Assembly (NCBI RefSeq): GCF_010500965.1
Contig: NZ_QVMI01000032.1
Span: 4,048 to 68,047 of the forward strand
Direction of reading: 5' to 3'
Source of the DNA: Bacteroides sp. 51
GTDB taxonomy: Bacteria > Bacteroidota > Bacteroidia > Bacteroidales > Bacteroidaceae
DNA: 64,000 nucleotides
Shown here: positions 8,569-17,922 of the stretch, piece by piece
Layout of the letters: every line of letters starts with the position of its first letter
Position numbering within the stretch: position 1 is the stretch's first letter
The notes under the pieces: generated by a model
The model's database searches: none
What the model was told of the DNA's origin: nothing
The model's input: the letters and a program-made list of their open reading frames with translations, nothing else
Program-made: the position numbers and the translations under genes

Positions 8569-9675
8569 TTATACTTTTAAAAATATTTTATGCTTATACA
8601 TAAACCTTATCATTAAGAACAATAGAATAAACTGTCCCAGGGATACAATGAATGGAAACAGGTCTCCCAGGTATTGTTCGGTTCCTCGTAGCAAAAGAGC
8701 AGAAACCAGATCAAGCCCCATTACGGTATATAACAAATAAGCAGCAATAGCATTCAGTCCCAAATACCTAAGGGATTTGGTCCACCATGAATTTATCTTA
8801 AGCATATCCGTAATCCAATAGAAAAATGCCAGAAGGAGCGTACAAATACCACTGCTAAAGAACACCATTGAAGGCGACCATATTTTTTTAATAATCGGTA
8901 TTTGCAGGCTTAGCAATAAACCGGCTACGATTAATCCGGCGCCAAGAAGTAACAATATTTTAAGTTTTTGCATAGGATGCATAGGTTTACCCATCAGGTA
9001 GCCAACACCATAGCCGGAGAATACGGTTGCACCAAATCCCAAGCTACTTAGTACCCATGTGTATTGAGTGCCATCTCTGAAAGTCCCTAAAAGTAGTGTG
9101 TCGATATACATAGACAGATTTCCTTCGGGAGTGAAAACACCACTTCCATAACCGGGAACGGGAACAAATGTAAGCAACCCCCAATACAGTACCAATAGTC
9201 CGCAACCCCAATGCATTTGGGTGGATAGTTTATCTGTGTTAAGTACAATGAGTGCCGTTATCAGGTACCCTACGGCAATGGCATGAAGCGTATTGCAATA
9301 TACATGGAATACATCCGGATTCAAATCGAGCAAATTTCCCTGAACAATCCATCCCAAAAAGAACAGAATGAAAAAGCGCCTGAGCACTTTCTTGTGTAAT
9401 TGCAGTGTTGTTAATCCTTTCGACCTCTGCTTATCGAAAGAAAAAGACATGGATAAGCCGGATGTAAAAAGGAATAAAGGCATGATAATATCCCATGCGG
9501 TGAATCCAATCCATTCTGCATGTTCAAGTTGGTACATTATATAATGAGTAGCATCCGAATCAATGGTTCCCAATAGCCGGCGCAATATATCGCCTACACC
9601 TACCAGAAAAAACATATCAAATCCTCTTAGAACGTCTAGTGAAAGTAAACGTTCCTGTTTTATTTCTTGTTTCAT
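8569..9675 (-). CDS. DUF5009 / HGSNAT-like multipass acyltransferase
   Basis: The 368-residue protein has about ten hydrophobic helices. It opens with RLLSLDVLRGFDMFFLV, the hallmark of the DUF5009/DUF1624 and YeiB-like membrane acyltransferases. Their best-known relative, lysosomal HGSNAT, moves an acetyl group across the membrane onto glucosamine ends. A conserved His lies early, in YQLEHAEWIGF. In this locus it could acetylate or otherwise modify amino-sugar products in the periplasm, but that is inference. It lies 17 bases upstream of the GH109 start, between that gene and GH31, so it is cotranscribed with them. Confidence 0.8.
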   Translation of the reverse strand: MKQEIKQERLLSLDVLRGFDMFFLVGVGDILRRLLGTIDSDATHYIMYQLEHAEWIGFTAWDIIMPLFLFTSGLSMSFSFDKQRSKGLTTLQLHKKVLRRFFILFFLGWIVQGNLLDLNPDVFHVYCNTLHAIAVGYLITALIVLNTDKLSTQMHWGCGLLVLYWGLLTFVPVPGYGSGVFTPEGNLSMYIDTLLLGTFRDGTQYTWVLSSLGFGATVFSGYGVGYLMGKPMHPMQKLKILLLLGAGLIVAGLLLSLQIPIIKKIWSPSMVFFSSGICTLLLAFFYWITDMLKINSWWTKSLRYLGLNAIAAYLLYTVMGLDLVSALLLRGTEQYLGDLFPFIVSLGQFILLFLMIRFMYKHKIFLKV

Positions 9676-9737
9676 CTTTTCTGAATTAATGATTAAAGAA
9701 TATACTTATCGCCCTGTGCACAAGAGCTTTTTAGTGA

Positions 9738-11321
9738 CTATTTGATCTTTTCAAACCAAGGTAAACGTTCCAACGGAACGTTATTGAAGGTGTACCGTTT
9801 TCCTCCCTTATATTTTTTGCCTTCATCATCGCGCCATTGACCTTTTGGCAATTTGACGCTCCGGGAGTTTTCACTAGTCAAAACGGGAGCAACTAAGTAT
9901 TTGTCGCCTAACATAAACTGGTCCTTACAGTCTTCAAACCCTTCATCAGGGAAAGAATACTCCATATAGCGCACGATTGGCTCGCCTGTTTCGGATGCTT
10001 TCTTCGCATAAGAAAGGATATACTCGCCCAACATTTCATGATGTTTTGCAAACTTAACGCAAATATCCAGATGCTTCTTATCTAATATCCTCCAAGGCGC
10101 TACAGAGAACTGCATCATTGGCATCATCGCATGAATCTGGCATGAACGGACAATTAATTGCTGATCGAAGCTATTGGAGTCAATATTTAAAAAGCTGGAA
10201 TATTCTCCTCCACCAATCATATCAGGACAAGCGTACGCATGTCCTAATAAACCGGCGGCAAGCATATCAGGAATCAACAGTTGCATATCTTCCCATGAAT
10301 AAGATTTATCATGCAAGCGCTGTACAAGTGCTTGTCCGCCCATTTTCCAGCATGCACGATATTCATTGTAGGGAAACTCAGAACCAAGTTTTGCCCATAA
10401 TTCACTTTGGTAAGCGCCATAAGACTTTCCATCATACACATCTATCTCTTCTTCTCTATACATTTTGGCGTCTCCGGCGTCGAGCTTGAAACCATCTACT
10501 TTATACTCTTCGCAAAGCTTCTTTAATGTTGAAAGTAAATAGCCGTAAGCTTTCGGGTTACTTAAATCATAACAGGCGCTGTGACCATTCCACCATTGTA
10601 TCATAGCCGGTTCGTCGGAACCCTTTCTTTTAATTAAATATCCTTTGCTTTTCAAAGAGCGAAACTCCCGGCTATCCGGACTCACAAAAGGAGATATCCA
10701 TAGCATTACTTTAAAGCCCATCGTATGAAGTTCGTCTATAAGGTTCTTTGGATCAGGGAAAGTTACTTTCTTGAAATCAAAATTACCGTAGTAATTCTGC
10801 CAGTTATCGTCTATCATCAAAACACCCGGAGGCAGTCCGTTCTTTATGATGTTCCTGGCGTATTCGAGCACGCCGGCCTGGCTTTGGTCATACATAAGTT
10901 CTATCCAGGTATTGTATTGAGGCTTGCTGAAGAAAATACCGGGAGGCAATTCTCCCGACGGAGGAAAGAAAGCTTTACTGGCTGCCAGATAGGCTTCCTT
11001 CAAGGTGCTTCCTGCAACATTGACCTTAACCTGTTCTTCCGGTGAGGTAATATATATGTTATTGTCTTTAAACTGATAAGAAAAAGGAGAATCACTCCAG
11101 ATATAACGTCCTTTATTGGAAACCAGAAAAGGAGAAGTCTGGTTGTCGAAGTTGTCATACCGCAGGTCGATAACAGGACTTATGGTATAGGGCATATTGC
11201 TTCCCCATTTGGTTGCCCCTCCCCACCATTTCTCGTTGGCTAATACCTCAATATTCGAAGTGTATTGGGCTTTCAGATTTACGGATAAAAGAATTAAGAT
11301 AAAAAAGAGAATTTTCTTCAT
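9738..11321 (-). CDS. GH31 glycosidase, MYORG-like branch
   Basis: The 527-residue secreted enzyme has a signal peptide ending near LKAQ (residue 19). The TIM-barrel contains MIDDNWQNYYGNFDF (about 169-183), LWISPFVSPDSREF and VDGFKLDAGDA, whose Asp281 is the expected GH31 nucleophile. The spacing and the QWWNG element resemble the MYORG branch, whose human member has been reported as an alpha-galactosidase. Other GH31 branches act on alpha-glucosides, alpha-xylosides or alpha-GalNAc. I do not assign the acid/base Asp. It lies between the sensor gene (14 bp upstream) and the DUF5009 gene, so its substrate probably overlaps that of GH109. Confidence 0.87.
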   Translation of the reverse strand: MKKILFFILILLSVNLKAQYTSNIEVLANEKWWGGATKWGSNMPYTISPVIDLRYDNFDNQTSPFLVSNKGRYIWSDSPFSYQFKDNNIYITSPEEQVKVNVAGSTLKEAYLAASKAFFPPSGELPPGIFFSKPQYNTWIELMYDQSQAGVLEYARNIIKNGLPPGVLMIDDNWQNYYGNFDFKKVTFPDPKNLIDELHTMGFKVMLWISPFVSPDSREFRSLKSKGYLIKRKGSDEPAMIQWWNGHSACYDLSNPKAYGYLLSTLKKLCEEYKVDGFKLDAGDAKMYREEEIDVYDGKSYGAYQSELWAKLGSEFPYNEYRACWKMGGQALVQRLHDKSYSWEDMQLLIPDMLAAGLLGHAYACPDMIGGGEYSSFLNIDSNSFDQQLIVRSCQIHAMMPMMQFSVAPWRILDKKHLDICVKFAKHHEMLGEYILSYAKKASETGEPIVRYMEYSFPDEGFEDCKDQFMLGDKYLVAPVLTSENSRSVKLPKGQWRDDEGKKYKGGKRYTFNNVPLERLPWFEKIK

Positions 11322-11335
11322 GGTTATAGTCTTTA

Positions 11336-14300
11336 TTAATTATACTTATTTTTGAAACTCGAAGGCGATATGCCAAACTGAGTCTTGAATGCCCTCGTAA
11401 AATAAGAGGGACTTTCTATTCCAACATTGAAGACTACTTCCGTAACCGTCATATTGGTAGTGCTTAGGAGATTGGCCGCTCGCTCAAGGCGTAATTTCAG
11501 GATGTACTGTCCCAAAGTCATTTCGGTTATATCCTTAATTGTGCTATATAATTTCGTCCGGTTCAATCCCATCTCCGCACTCAGAAAATCAACAGAAAAA
11601 TCCGGGTTCGAAAGGTTTCGCTCAACCAGATCCACAAACTTTGCAAACAGATCGCATGTTTCTTTATCTTTTAGTTTTTGCTTTATCCCTTGTTGGAAAT
11701 GTGTGTTGTCTTTGCTTAGTTCCTGTATCTGCTCCGCCTTTTTGATCAGGTTTCTCACTGTTGCTTTTATAATCCTTAAGTCGAAAGGCTTTGAAATATA
11801 GGCATCTGCTCCGCTTTCTATCCCTTCTATCTGGTTTTCTACCATCGCTTTTGCAGTGAGCATCACAACAGGGATCAGGCAAGTCTGCAAGTTGTTTTTT
11901 AACCTGGAACATAACTCAACTCCATCCATTCGTGGCATCATCACATCGGTAATGATAAGACTAGGGTAGTGAGAGTTGGATATAAATAAGGCTTCTTCAC
12001 CATCCTGAGCCGTAAGGATGTTATACTCACTATTCAATGCTGATTTAAGCGCCATAAGTATATCCTTGTTGTCATCTACAAGTAGTATGGTAGGCTTATT
12101 ATCATCGACAATATCTGTTTCGTCCCTGTTACCGGATTCTTCATATTCGAGTGCAACATTGCACAAATACTCTTCCAGATTAAACCGGCTCATTTCGGAC
12201 TTATCTACCTCTTTAAGATAAGAATCATCTAGCGGGATTCCTATTATAAATTCAGTTCCCTTATCCGGTTCACTACTTATAATCAAACCTCCACAGTGTA
12301 CCCGAATGATAGATCTTACCAACGCCAATCCTATGCCGGAACCTCTATCTGCTTGATTGCTAATCCGAAAGAAACGATCGAAAATTAAAGGGAGAAACCG
12401 TGCTTCTATTCCTACTCCGTTGTCGCGAACTTTAATGATCAGATGTTTATCTCCATACAAACTTTCGAGATACGAATACGAGTGTTTGAAGTAAGTATCC
12501 GCCTTCTTTAGATTGCCTGCCGAAACAGCGATGTTTATCTCAGGTTCTTCCTGCTTTGAGTTCTTTATACTATTTGATATTATATTGGAAATCACCTTAC
12601 TTAAATGTTCTTCATCCAACCACACATTGATATTGTCCTGAAGGAACTGCGTTTCCATCCTGATTCCTTTCAAATGCGCCCAACCCGAGAACTCGTCAAA
12701 CAATTGATTGAAATAATCTGTTGCCGATACGTTGGTTGCATTCAATCTGATTCCTTTAATATCAAACCGGTGAAAGTCTAACAATTCATTTATGAGCTTC
12801 AATAGTTTATTCGTATTCTTTTTGATCAGCCCAAAGAATTTATCCTCTTTTACCTCTGTATCCGATTCCTCTATCTCGTTAACCCCGGTATTAATCAGAG
12901 TCAGAGGCGTTCTGAATTCATGGGCTACATCTGTGAAGAAATCTATTTTCATTTGCATGATCTCTTCGTTTTGCTCTTCACGCTTTTTCTGGATAGCAAT
13001 AGTCTGTTTCATCTGCAACCATTTGATTAAAGACCTGCTTATGAAATAGACCATCGTGGTGAGAAGAATACAATATATGGTGATAGCCCACCAGGACAAC
13101 CAAAACGGAGGAAGTATGGTGATACGAATAACAGACCTCTCTTCGTCCCAATCTTCCCATCCCCGCGAATTAACAACGAGTGTATATTTCCCATAAGGCA
13201 CTTTATGATAAGAGACTTTCAACTCTTCTCCCATTTCTATGTATCGCCAATCCTGGTCGTATCCTTCCAGTTGATATCGATACCTTATATGCTTTCCTTG
13301 CTTATAAAGCAGGGGAGAGAAATCGATGGAGAAGTTATTGTTATTGTGCTTCAGAACTACATTTGAAGCATACTCAATGTCGGAGTCGGTCAACTTGCCA
13401 TTTATGTATATTCTTGAGAAAGAGACAGAAGGGCGAATGGTTTCTTCAATCCGATTTTGCGGAGTAAAGTAATTCATTCCTTCGGCTCCTCCAAAGTATA
13501 GATTCGAATCCATATCCTTGCACGAAGAGGATGTGGCGAACATATAGCTTTGAAGCCCATCGCTCATGTCGAACGTATTGAATCTTCTCGAATTCGGGTT
13601 AAAACATGTAAGCGAGTACCCTCCACACCATATATTCCCATATTTGTCTATTTCTATACTTTCTATATCGTCGGAAGGTGCTCCGGATTCCATTCCAAAG
13701 CATTCGGCATTGTAATCGTAATTCCCATCCGAATCCCTGAATGTCACTTTGTTTAATCCACTTCCCAGTGATCCTACCCAATATACAGAATCGTTCTCTT
13801 TGTCAATCGGCCACAGATAATCGCTACTTAAACTACCTTTCCTCCCTTGTTCGGACTTATAATGAACGATGTCTTTTATATCGCCCGATTCGTTGAATAA
13901 TACCCTGTTGATTCCCGATGCCGAAGTAATGATTAACTCGTTTTTCTTTAGGTCGGAATAGATGCCATGCAAGAGATTCGTAGATAACGGAAGTGGTGAT
14001 GAGGTTGTAACTGACCATAGTTTCTTATAACCATTACCAACAGGAATAAAGCAATCAAGTCCTTCGGCAGTAGCCGCCCATATACGGTTGTATTTATCAA
14101 AAGTTAGGCAGAAGATATAGTTCGAAGCTAACATCTTATGTTCTATCCTTTTGCTCCTTTTATTGATAGTAACTATGTTACTGGAAACGGCGGCATATAT
14201 GTTTTGATTGTCTGATATAATGCTTGTAACCGAAGGCATTAGTTCTTTTTCATATACGAAAAGCTCTACGTCTTTTGTTCTTATATTGAACCTACTGATA

Positions 14301-15442
14301 CCACCATGCTTGCTTCCTATGTAAACATGGCCGTCGTTGTAATGAAGGGAACTGATAAATTTCGATTTCAATTTACTTGCCGCAGTCTCCGGATCATACT
14401 TTACAATTTTGAAATAGTTTATTTCGTTGTTGGTATATGACAGTCCGCTATCCCAGCTGGGCGCCCATATATTTTTATTATTATCAATGTAGATGTTGTT
14501 TATGTCGTTACTGATTGAGTTCTTATCCCATGGGATGTTGCTGTATCTTACATAATTGGTACTTTCCCCTTCTTTTTGTACTCTCAGCAATGCATCATTG
14601 GTAACTATCCAAACAAACTCCTTGTCTATGCAAAACATTGAGATGGTATATTCGTTAAATGAGATTTCTCTTTCCAGAACAAGATCCAGATCGCTACGCA
14701 AGGCATATTTTTGTAACTTATCCGAGGTGCAGACCCATATCTTATTATTATCCATCACCATATTTTGAATCCATAGATCCAGGTCGGCAATTACATAACC
14801 CCCAAATACGATTTCTCCCATGCTATTATCAAAATAGTATGAAAGTTTTTCTTTACCGAAGAGGTAGATGTTCCCTTTCTCATCATATACGAATCTGGGT
14901 TTTCCTATTTGAGATTTAAACTCAATATCTTCGCCTATCTTTTTAGGTTTTAACAACAAGGTTTCCTGATCCTCACAAACTTCTACAACTCTCACCGCGT
15001 TCTGTCGTGAAATCAACCACAATCTGTTTTTATGGTCGGTCTTTATATCATCTACTTGCGAATAAAAGGCCAATTCATTATCCGCCGATTTATAATCGAG
15101 AAACTTTTTAGAACAGATGTCGAAGCAAACAAGGCCGGCTTCGGTTGCCATGAACAATATATTCCTGACTATCTCCATAGAATATATCCGGTTCTTATAA
15201 ACCGAATTTATGTCGCTGGGAGCGTACCTGTACGCATCAATTTTGTATCCATCATACCGGTTGAGGCCACGATGGGTTCCTATCCAGACATAACCCAACG
15301 AATCTTGCCTGACACTTGTCACATTATTATGTAACAAACCGTCGTTTCGTGTGAGATGAACGAATGATAGGTCCGAATTATTCTGACTTAGAATAATTCC
15401 GGAGAACAATAATGACGCTAGTATAAGTACGTATTTTCTCAT
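11336..15442 (-). CDS. Hybrid two-component system sensor-regulator (HTCS)
   Basis: This 1,368-residue single-chain regulator has a signal peptide, then periplasmic two-component-type beta-propeller repeats (such as GYVWIGTHRGLNRY near 50-65) up to about residue 690, and a Y_Y_Y domain to about 775. One membrane helix follows near 785-805, then a histidine kinase with AHEFRTPLTLI and the ATPase motifs DNGVGI and GSGIGLAL. A receiver domain holds the phospho-acceptor Asp in ITDVMMPRMDG, and a C-terminal AraC-type DNA-binding domain spans about 1265-1368. All parts look intact. Such proteins bind a glycan fragment in the periplasm and activate their own locus, so this is the likely activator of the susC promoter. 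Confidence 0.95.
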   Translation of the reverse strand: MRKYVLILASLLFSGIILSQNNSDLSFVHLTRNDGLLHNNVTSVRQDSLGYVWIGTHRGLNRYDGYKIDAYRYAPSDINSVYKNRIYSMEIVRNILFMATEAGLVCFDICSKKFLDYKSADNELAFYSQVDDIKTDHKNRLWLISRQNAVRVVEVCEDQETLLLKPKKIGEDIEFKSQIGKPRFVYDEKGNIYLFGKEKLSYYFDNSMGEIVFGGYVIADLDLWIQNMVMDNNKIWVCTSDKLQKYALRSDLDLVLEREISFNEYTISMFCIDKEFVWIVTNDALLRVQKEGESTNYVRYSNIPWDKNSISNDINNIYIDNNKNIWAPSWDSGLSYTNNEINYFKIVKYDPETAASKLKSKFISSLHYNDGHVYIGSKHGGISRFNIRTKDVELFVYEKELMPSVTSIISDNQNIYAAVSSNIVTINKRSKRIEHKMLASNYIFCLTFDKYNRIWAATAEGLDCFIPVGNGYKKLWSVTTSSPLPLSTNLLHGIYSDLKKNELIITSASGINRVLFNESGDIKDIVHYKSEQGRKGSLSSDYLWPIDKENDSVYWVGSLGSGLNKVTFRDSDGNYDYNAECFGMESGAPSDDIESIEIDKYGNIWCGGYSLTCFNPNSRRFNTFDMSDGLQSYMFATSSSCKDMDSNLYFGGAEGMNYFTPQNRIEETIRPSVSFSRIYINGKLTDSDIEYASNVVLKHNNNNFSIDFSPLLYKQGKHIRYRYQLEGYDQDWRYIEMGEELKVSYHKVPYGKYTLVVNSRGWEDWDEERSVIRITILPPFWLSWWAITIYCILLTTMVYFISRSLIKWLQMKQTIAIQKKREEQNEEIMQMKIDFFTDVAHEFRTPLTLINTGVNEIEESDTEVKEDKFFGLIKKNTNKLLKLINELLDFHRFDIKGIRLNATNVSATDYFNQLFDEFSGWAHLKGIRMETQFLQDNINVWLDEEHLSKVISNIISNSIKNSKQEEPEINIAVSAGNLKKADTYFKHSYSYLESLYGDKHLIIKVRDNGVGIEARFLPLIFDRFFRISNQADRGSGIGLALVRSIIRVHCGGLIISSEPDKGTEFIIGIPLDDSYLKEVDKSEMSRFNLEEYLCNVALEYEESGNRDETDIVDDNKPTILLVDDNKDILMALKSALNSEYNILTAQDGEEALFISNSHYPSLIITDVMMPRMDGVELCSRLKNNLQTCLIPVVMLTAKAMVENQIEGIESGADAYISKPFDLRIIKATVRNLIKKAEQIQELSKDNTHFQQGIKQKLKDKETCDLFAKFVDLVERNLSNPDFSVDFLSAEMGLNRTKLYSTIKDITEMTLGQYILKLRLERAANLLSTTNMTVTEVVFNVGIESPSYFTRAFKTQFGISPSSFKNKYN

Positions 15443-15459
15443 GGCATGTTCTTTTATCT

Positions 15460-15489
15460 AAGAGGATGCCTAAATATAAGCATCCTCTT
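15460..15489. other. 10-bp stem-loop ahead of the HTCS gene
   Basis: AAGAGGATGC (15460-15469) and GCATCCTCTT (15480-15489) form a perfect stem with a 10-nt AT-rich loop. It lies in the 57-bp gap between the DUF4832 gene and the HTCS gene. No T-run follows, so it may attenuate or stabilise rather than fully terminate. The loop read on the minus strand contains TATATTTA, close to a -7 element. Confidence 0.6.
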
Positions 15490-15499
15490 AAACAAAAAG

Positions 15500-16945
15500 C
15501 TAAAATTCTTTCAATATATCAGATGAATAAGCATTTCCTTTGGAACCGGATACGGTAACCGTATGTATTTTGTTGTACCCTGTGGCGCTATCCCACATAT
15601 CAAGATTGGCCAACTGGATGCTGAATTGAGGGTTATCTGCTAATGTACCTTTAGGGTCCGGAAGATTTAAATACACATTATACTCACCGTGTGGCATATC
15701 GGAAGGAATTCCAAACTTAGTACTGACTTCCTGCTCTTCCTGCGGGTACCATAAACGGGGATCGGCATCTATAGCAACTTTATATCTTTTGCCGTTATCC
15801 GATTTGGAGATAAATATAACTTCTACATTACGGGAGTTGACAGGCGAAGCCCAACCTCTGTTTGTAAGTTTCAGGTTCATTTCAAACGCATCACCTGCTC
15901 CCACTTGATTTGTATATTGTCCTGAGATAAGAACCAGCCTGTAGCCCAATCGCTTTTTAATTTCAGTCATACAACCATCTACAATCCAGTTGTTTATTAC
16001 GCTCTGATGATAGTCTATATTGATATAAGACCAATGGTACTTCTCAAACTCCTCCAACGCGTTGAAGCATTCCGAATAAGTAGAAGGTTGGCAGGTTTCA
16101 CCTCCCATTGATAGGTAGCGGGTTTCATACTGCCAGAAACGTTTGTAGTCTCTGTTGGCTCCGTTGTATGTTCCCCGGTCGTCATTGTCGGCCAGGAAGC
16201 AATCGTTATGTCCACCCAGGCGCGACAATTTACTTCCGTTGAATGCCGTGGCCACTGTCACTGTGTCGGCAATAGAAAGTCCGTATGATTTAATCTTTGC
16301 TCCCGGGGTGCGGATGGCAACCATTCTTTCCTGGGGAAGTGCATCCAACAATGCTTCCAATACATTCTTACGGGGGAGATAATCTTCCTCTGTTTCGGGT
16401 TGGAATATATAATTATCGGTATAATACCATTCGCCCCAAGCTCCAACCAGACCTGCCTGAAGAACATAAATCACATCAACGTATTCGCGGAGAATGGGTT
16501 TTAGTTGTTCGATATGTTTCTTCGTCAACTCCCACGGAGCATCCAGCGCCGCACTATTCTGATTGTCCGAGTAGGCAAAGCGTAAAACGGCTTTGCAGCC
16601 TCCTGCCCTTAATGCTTCCATATTGGTTTTCACCACTTGCAGATAATCATCCGAGATCAACTTATCTACAAAGTCGGGCATATAATAAACCGTGTATATG
16701 AGGCTATACCCTTCGTTGTAGACATTTCTCACAGACTCTGCCGTAAGTGGGGCGGCTCTGCCCGATACAAATTCACGATAGGTATAGAACCCCCTTTCGG
16801 GATTCATGATCGCACTACCGTTTTCGATATAATACTTCTCAACGCTTTGTTCTTCCTGAGCATTATTGTCCGACTCATCGCTACACGAACATGCGAAAAA
16901 CAACAGGAAAGAAAGAATTAAATAACCTATCTGTTTCATACTCAT
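15500..16945 (-). CDS. DUF4874/DUF4832 lipoprotein, glycosidase-like barrel
   Basis: The 481-residue lipoprotein has a signal ending near residues 19-21 (ACSCSDESDNN) and an acidic tail typical of surface export. The start of the mature part, with MNPERGFYTYRE, matches DUF4874 proteins. The middle (RFAYSDNQNS, GLVGAWGEWYYTDNY) looks like a TIM barrel, and the last 150 residues fit DUF4832, a beta-sandwich. The family is suspected of glycoside hydrolase activity, but I know of no firm biochemical assignment. Acidic residues in GAWGEWY are candidate catalysts. It lies 10 bases after the PKD gene in the susCD operon, so a glycan-processing or binding role is likely. Confidence 0.75.
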   Translation of the reverse strand: MSMKQIGYLILSFLLFFACSCSDESDNNAQEEQSVEKYYIENGSAIMNPERGFYTYREFVSGRAAPLTAESVRNVYNEGYSLIYTVYYMPDFVDKLISDDYLQVVKTNMEALRAGGCKAVLRFAYSDNQNSAALDAPWELTKKHIEQLKPILREYVDVIYVLQAGLVGAWGEWYYTDNYIFQPETEEDYLPRKNVLEALLDALPQERMVAIRTPGAKIKSYGLSIADTVTVATAFNGSKLSRLGGHNDCFLADNDDRGTYNGANRDYKRFWQYETRYLSMGGETCQPSTYSECFNALEEFEKYHWSYINIDYHQSVINNWIVDGCMTEIKKRLGYRLVLISGQYTNQVGAGDAFEMNLKLTNRGWASPVNSRNVEVIFISKSDNGKRYKVAIDADPRLWYPQEEQEVSTKFGIPSDMPHGEYNVYLNLPDPKGTLADNPQFSIQLANLDMWDSATGYNKIHTVTVSGSKGNAYSSDILKEF

Positions 16946-16955
16946 AGCATTATTA

Positions 16956-17894
16956 TTAGGGTAGTTTCACTGTCAAAGGATTGTTTAGGGAACCGTCTTC
17001 CAGTTTGGAAGGAAGCAAACCCGATGCACTCCAATCGGAACCTACCAGTGCAACTCCCATTTTAACCGTTCTGCCCAACTCCGGAATATAAGAACGTATG
17101 ATGCGTCCTTCTACTTCGACTATATCATTTTCTCCTTCTATGAATTCGGATATCTCTATAGTTTTCGCTGCGGGTGCATGGCGCTCTATCCAGCTCCAGT
17201 TTGTTCCACCATTTCCATTTTCGTCGTCATATTCGAAGACTGTAGGTGCAAGACCATCATCTTTGGCACCTTCGAGCAGGAATTCAGATCCGATGCCGCT
17301 CCAATACCATCCCAGGAACCCGGTATCTGCATCGTTGTTCTTGTCAATATAGAATTGAGCCACCATGAACTTCGTTTTATCGGCCTTCATATAGAAGAAC
17401 ACATAGTCGTCGTTTCCACAAAGTTTCAACTCTTTCAGTGCCACGAGGTCTGTTACATGCGCAGCGATAGTAGAAGTTGCCAGCATAGAAGCAGGAACCT
17501 CCAGCCAATCGTTGAACTTACCATCGAGCGTTATGTTCACATCTTCCGGATCGGTAGAGCTACCATCCGACAGGTCAATGGTGACTTTCTTCGAGCTTGT
17601 CTTTCCTCTTTCTCCCCTGATGGTGAGCTCAGCCGAATACTTCTTATTTCCTTTATAGAAATGGGTAGGGTTCTGTTCTGTCGAGGTTTCGCCATCTCCA
17701 AAGGTCCAGTAGTAGCTGTCAGCGTTTTCAGATTTATCTGTAAATACAACTTTCTTTTCGAAGGCTTCGTACGAGAAGTTAGCCACAGGTAGATACAGCG
17801 CTATTTGCACCGGATCATCATCCGAACAGGAAAATAATATGAATGACGTGATGGTCAATAAAATCAGCTTTGATAATGAATTGATATTTTTCAT
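16956..17894 (-). CDS. PKD-domain surface lipoprotein, probable glycan-binding protein
   Basis: The 312-residue lipoprotein has its acceptor Cys at residue 23 followed by SDDDP, the surface-export type. A PKD domain at about 35-110 carries the diagnostic YYWTFGDGETST. The rest, from about 120, opens with LDGKFNDWLEVP, as in CBM9-like or SusE/F-type beta-sandwiches. Position directly after susD is the usual place for a surface glycan-binding protein. Carbohydrate specificity cannot be read from the sequence. It is followed by the DUF4832 gene after 10 bases. Confidence 0.8.
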   Translation of the reverse strand: MKNINSLSKLILLTITSFILFSCSDDDPVQIALYLPVANFSYEAFEKKVVFTDKSENADSYYWTFGDGETSTEQNPTHFYKGNKKYSAELTIRGERGKTSSKKVTIDLSDGSSTDPEDVNITLDGKFNDWLEVPASMLATSTIAAHVTDLVALKELKLCGNDDYVFFYMKADKTKFMVAQFYIDKNNDADTGFLGWYWSGIGSEFLLEGAKDDGLAPTVFEYDDENGNGGTNWSWIERHAPAAKTIEISEFIEGENDIVEVEGRIIRSYIPELGRTVKMGVALVGSDWSASGLLPSKLEDGSLNNPLTVKLP

Positions 17895-17922
17895 ATTTCA
17901 ATTGTTTTTTAAAAGATTGATA

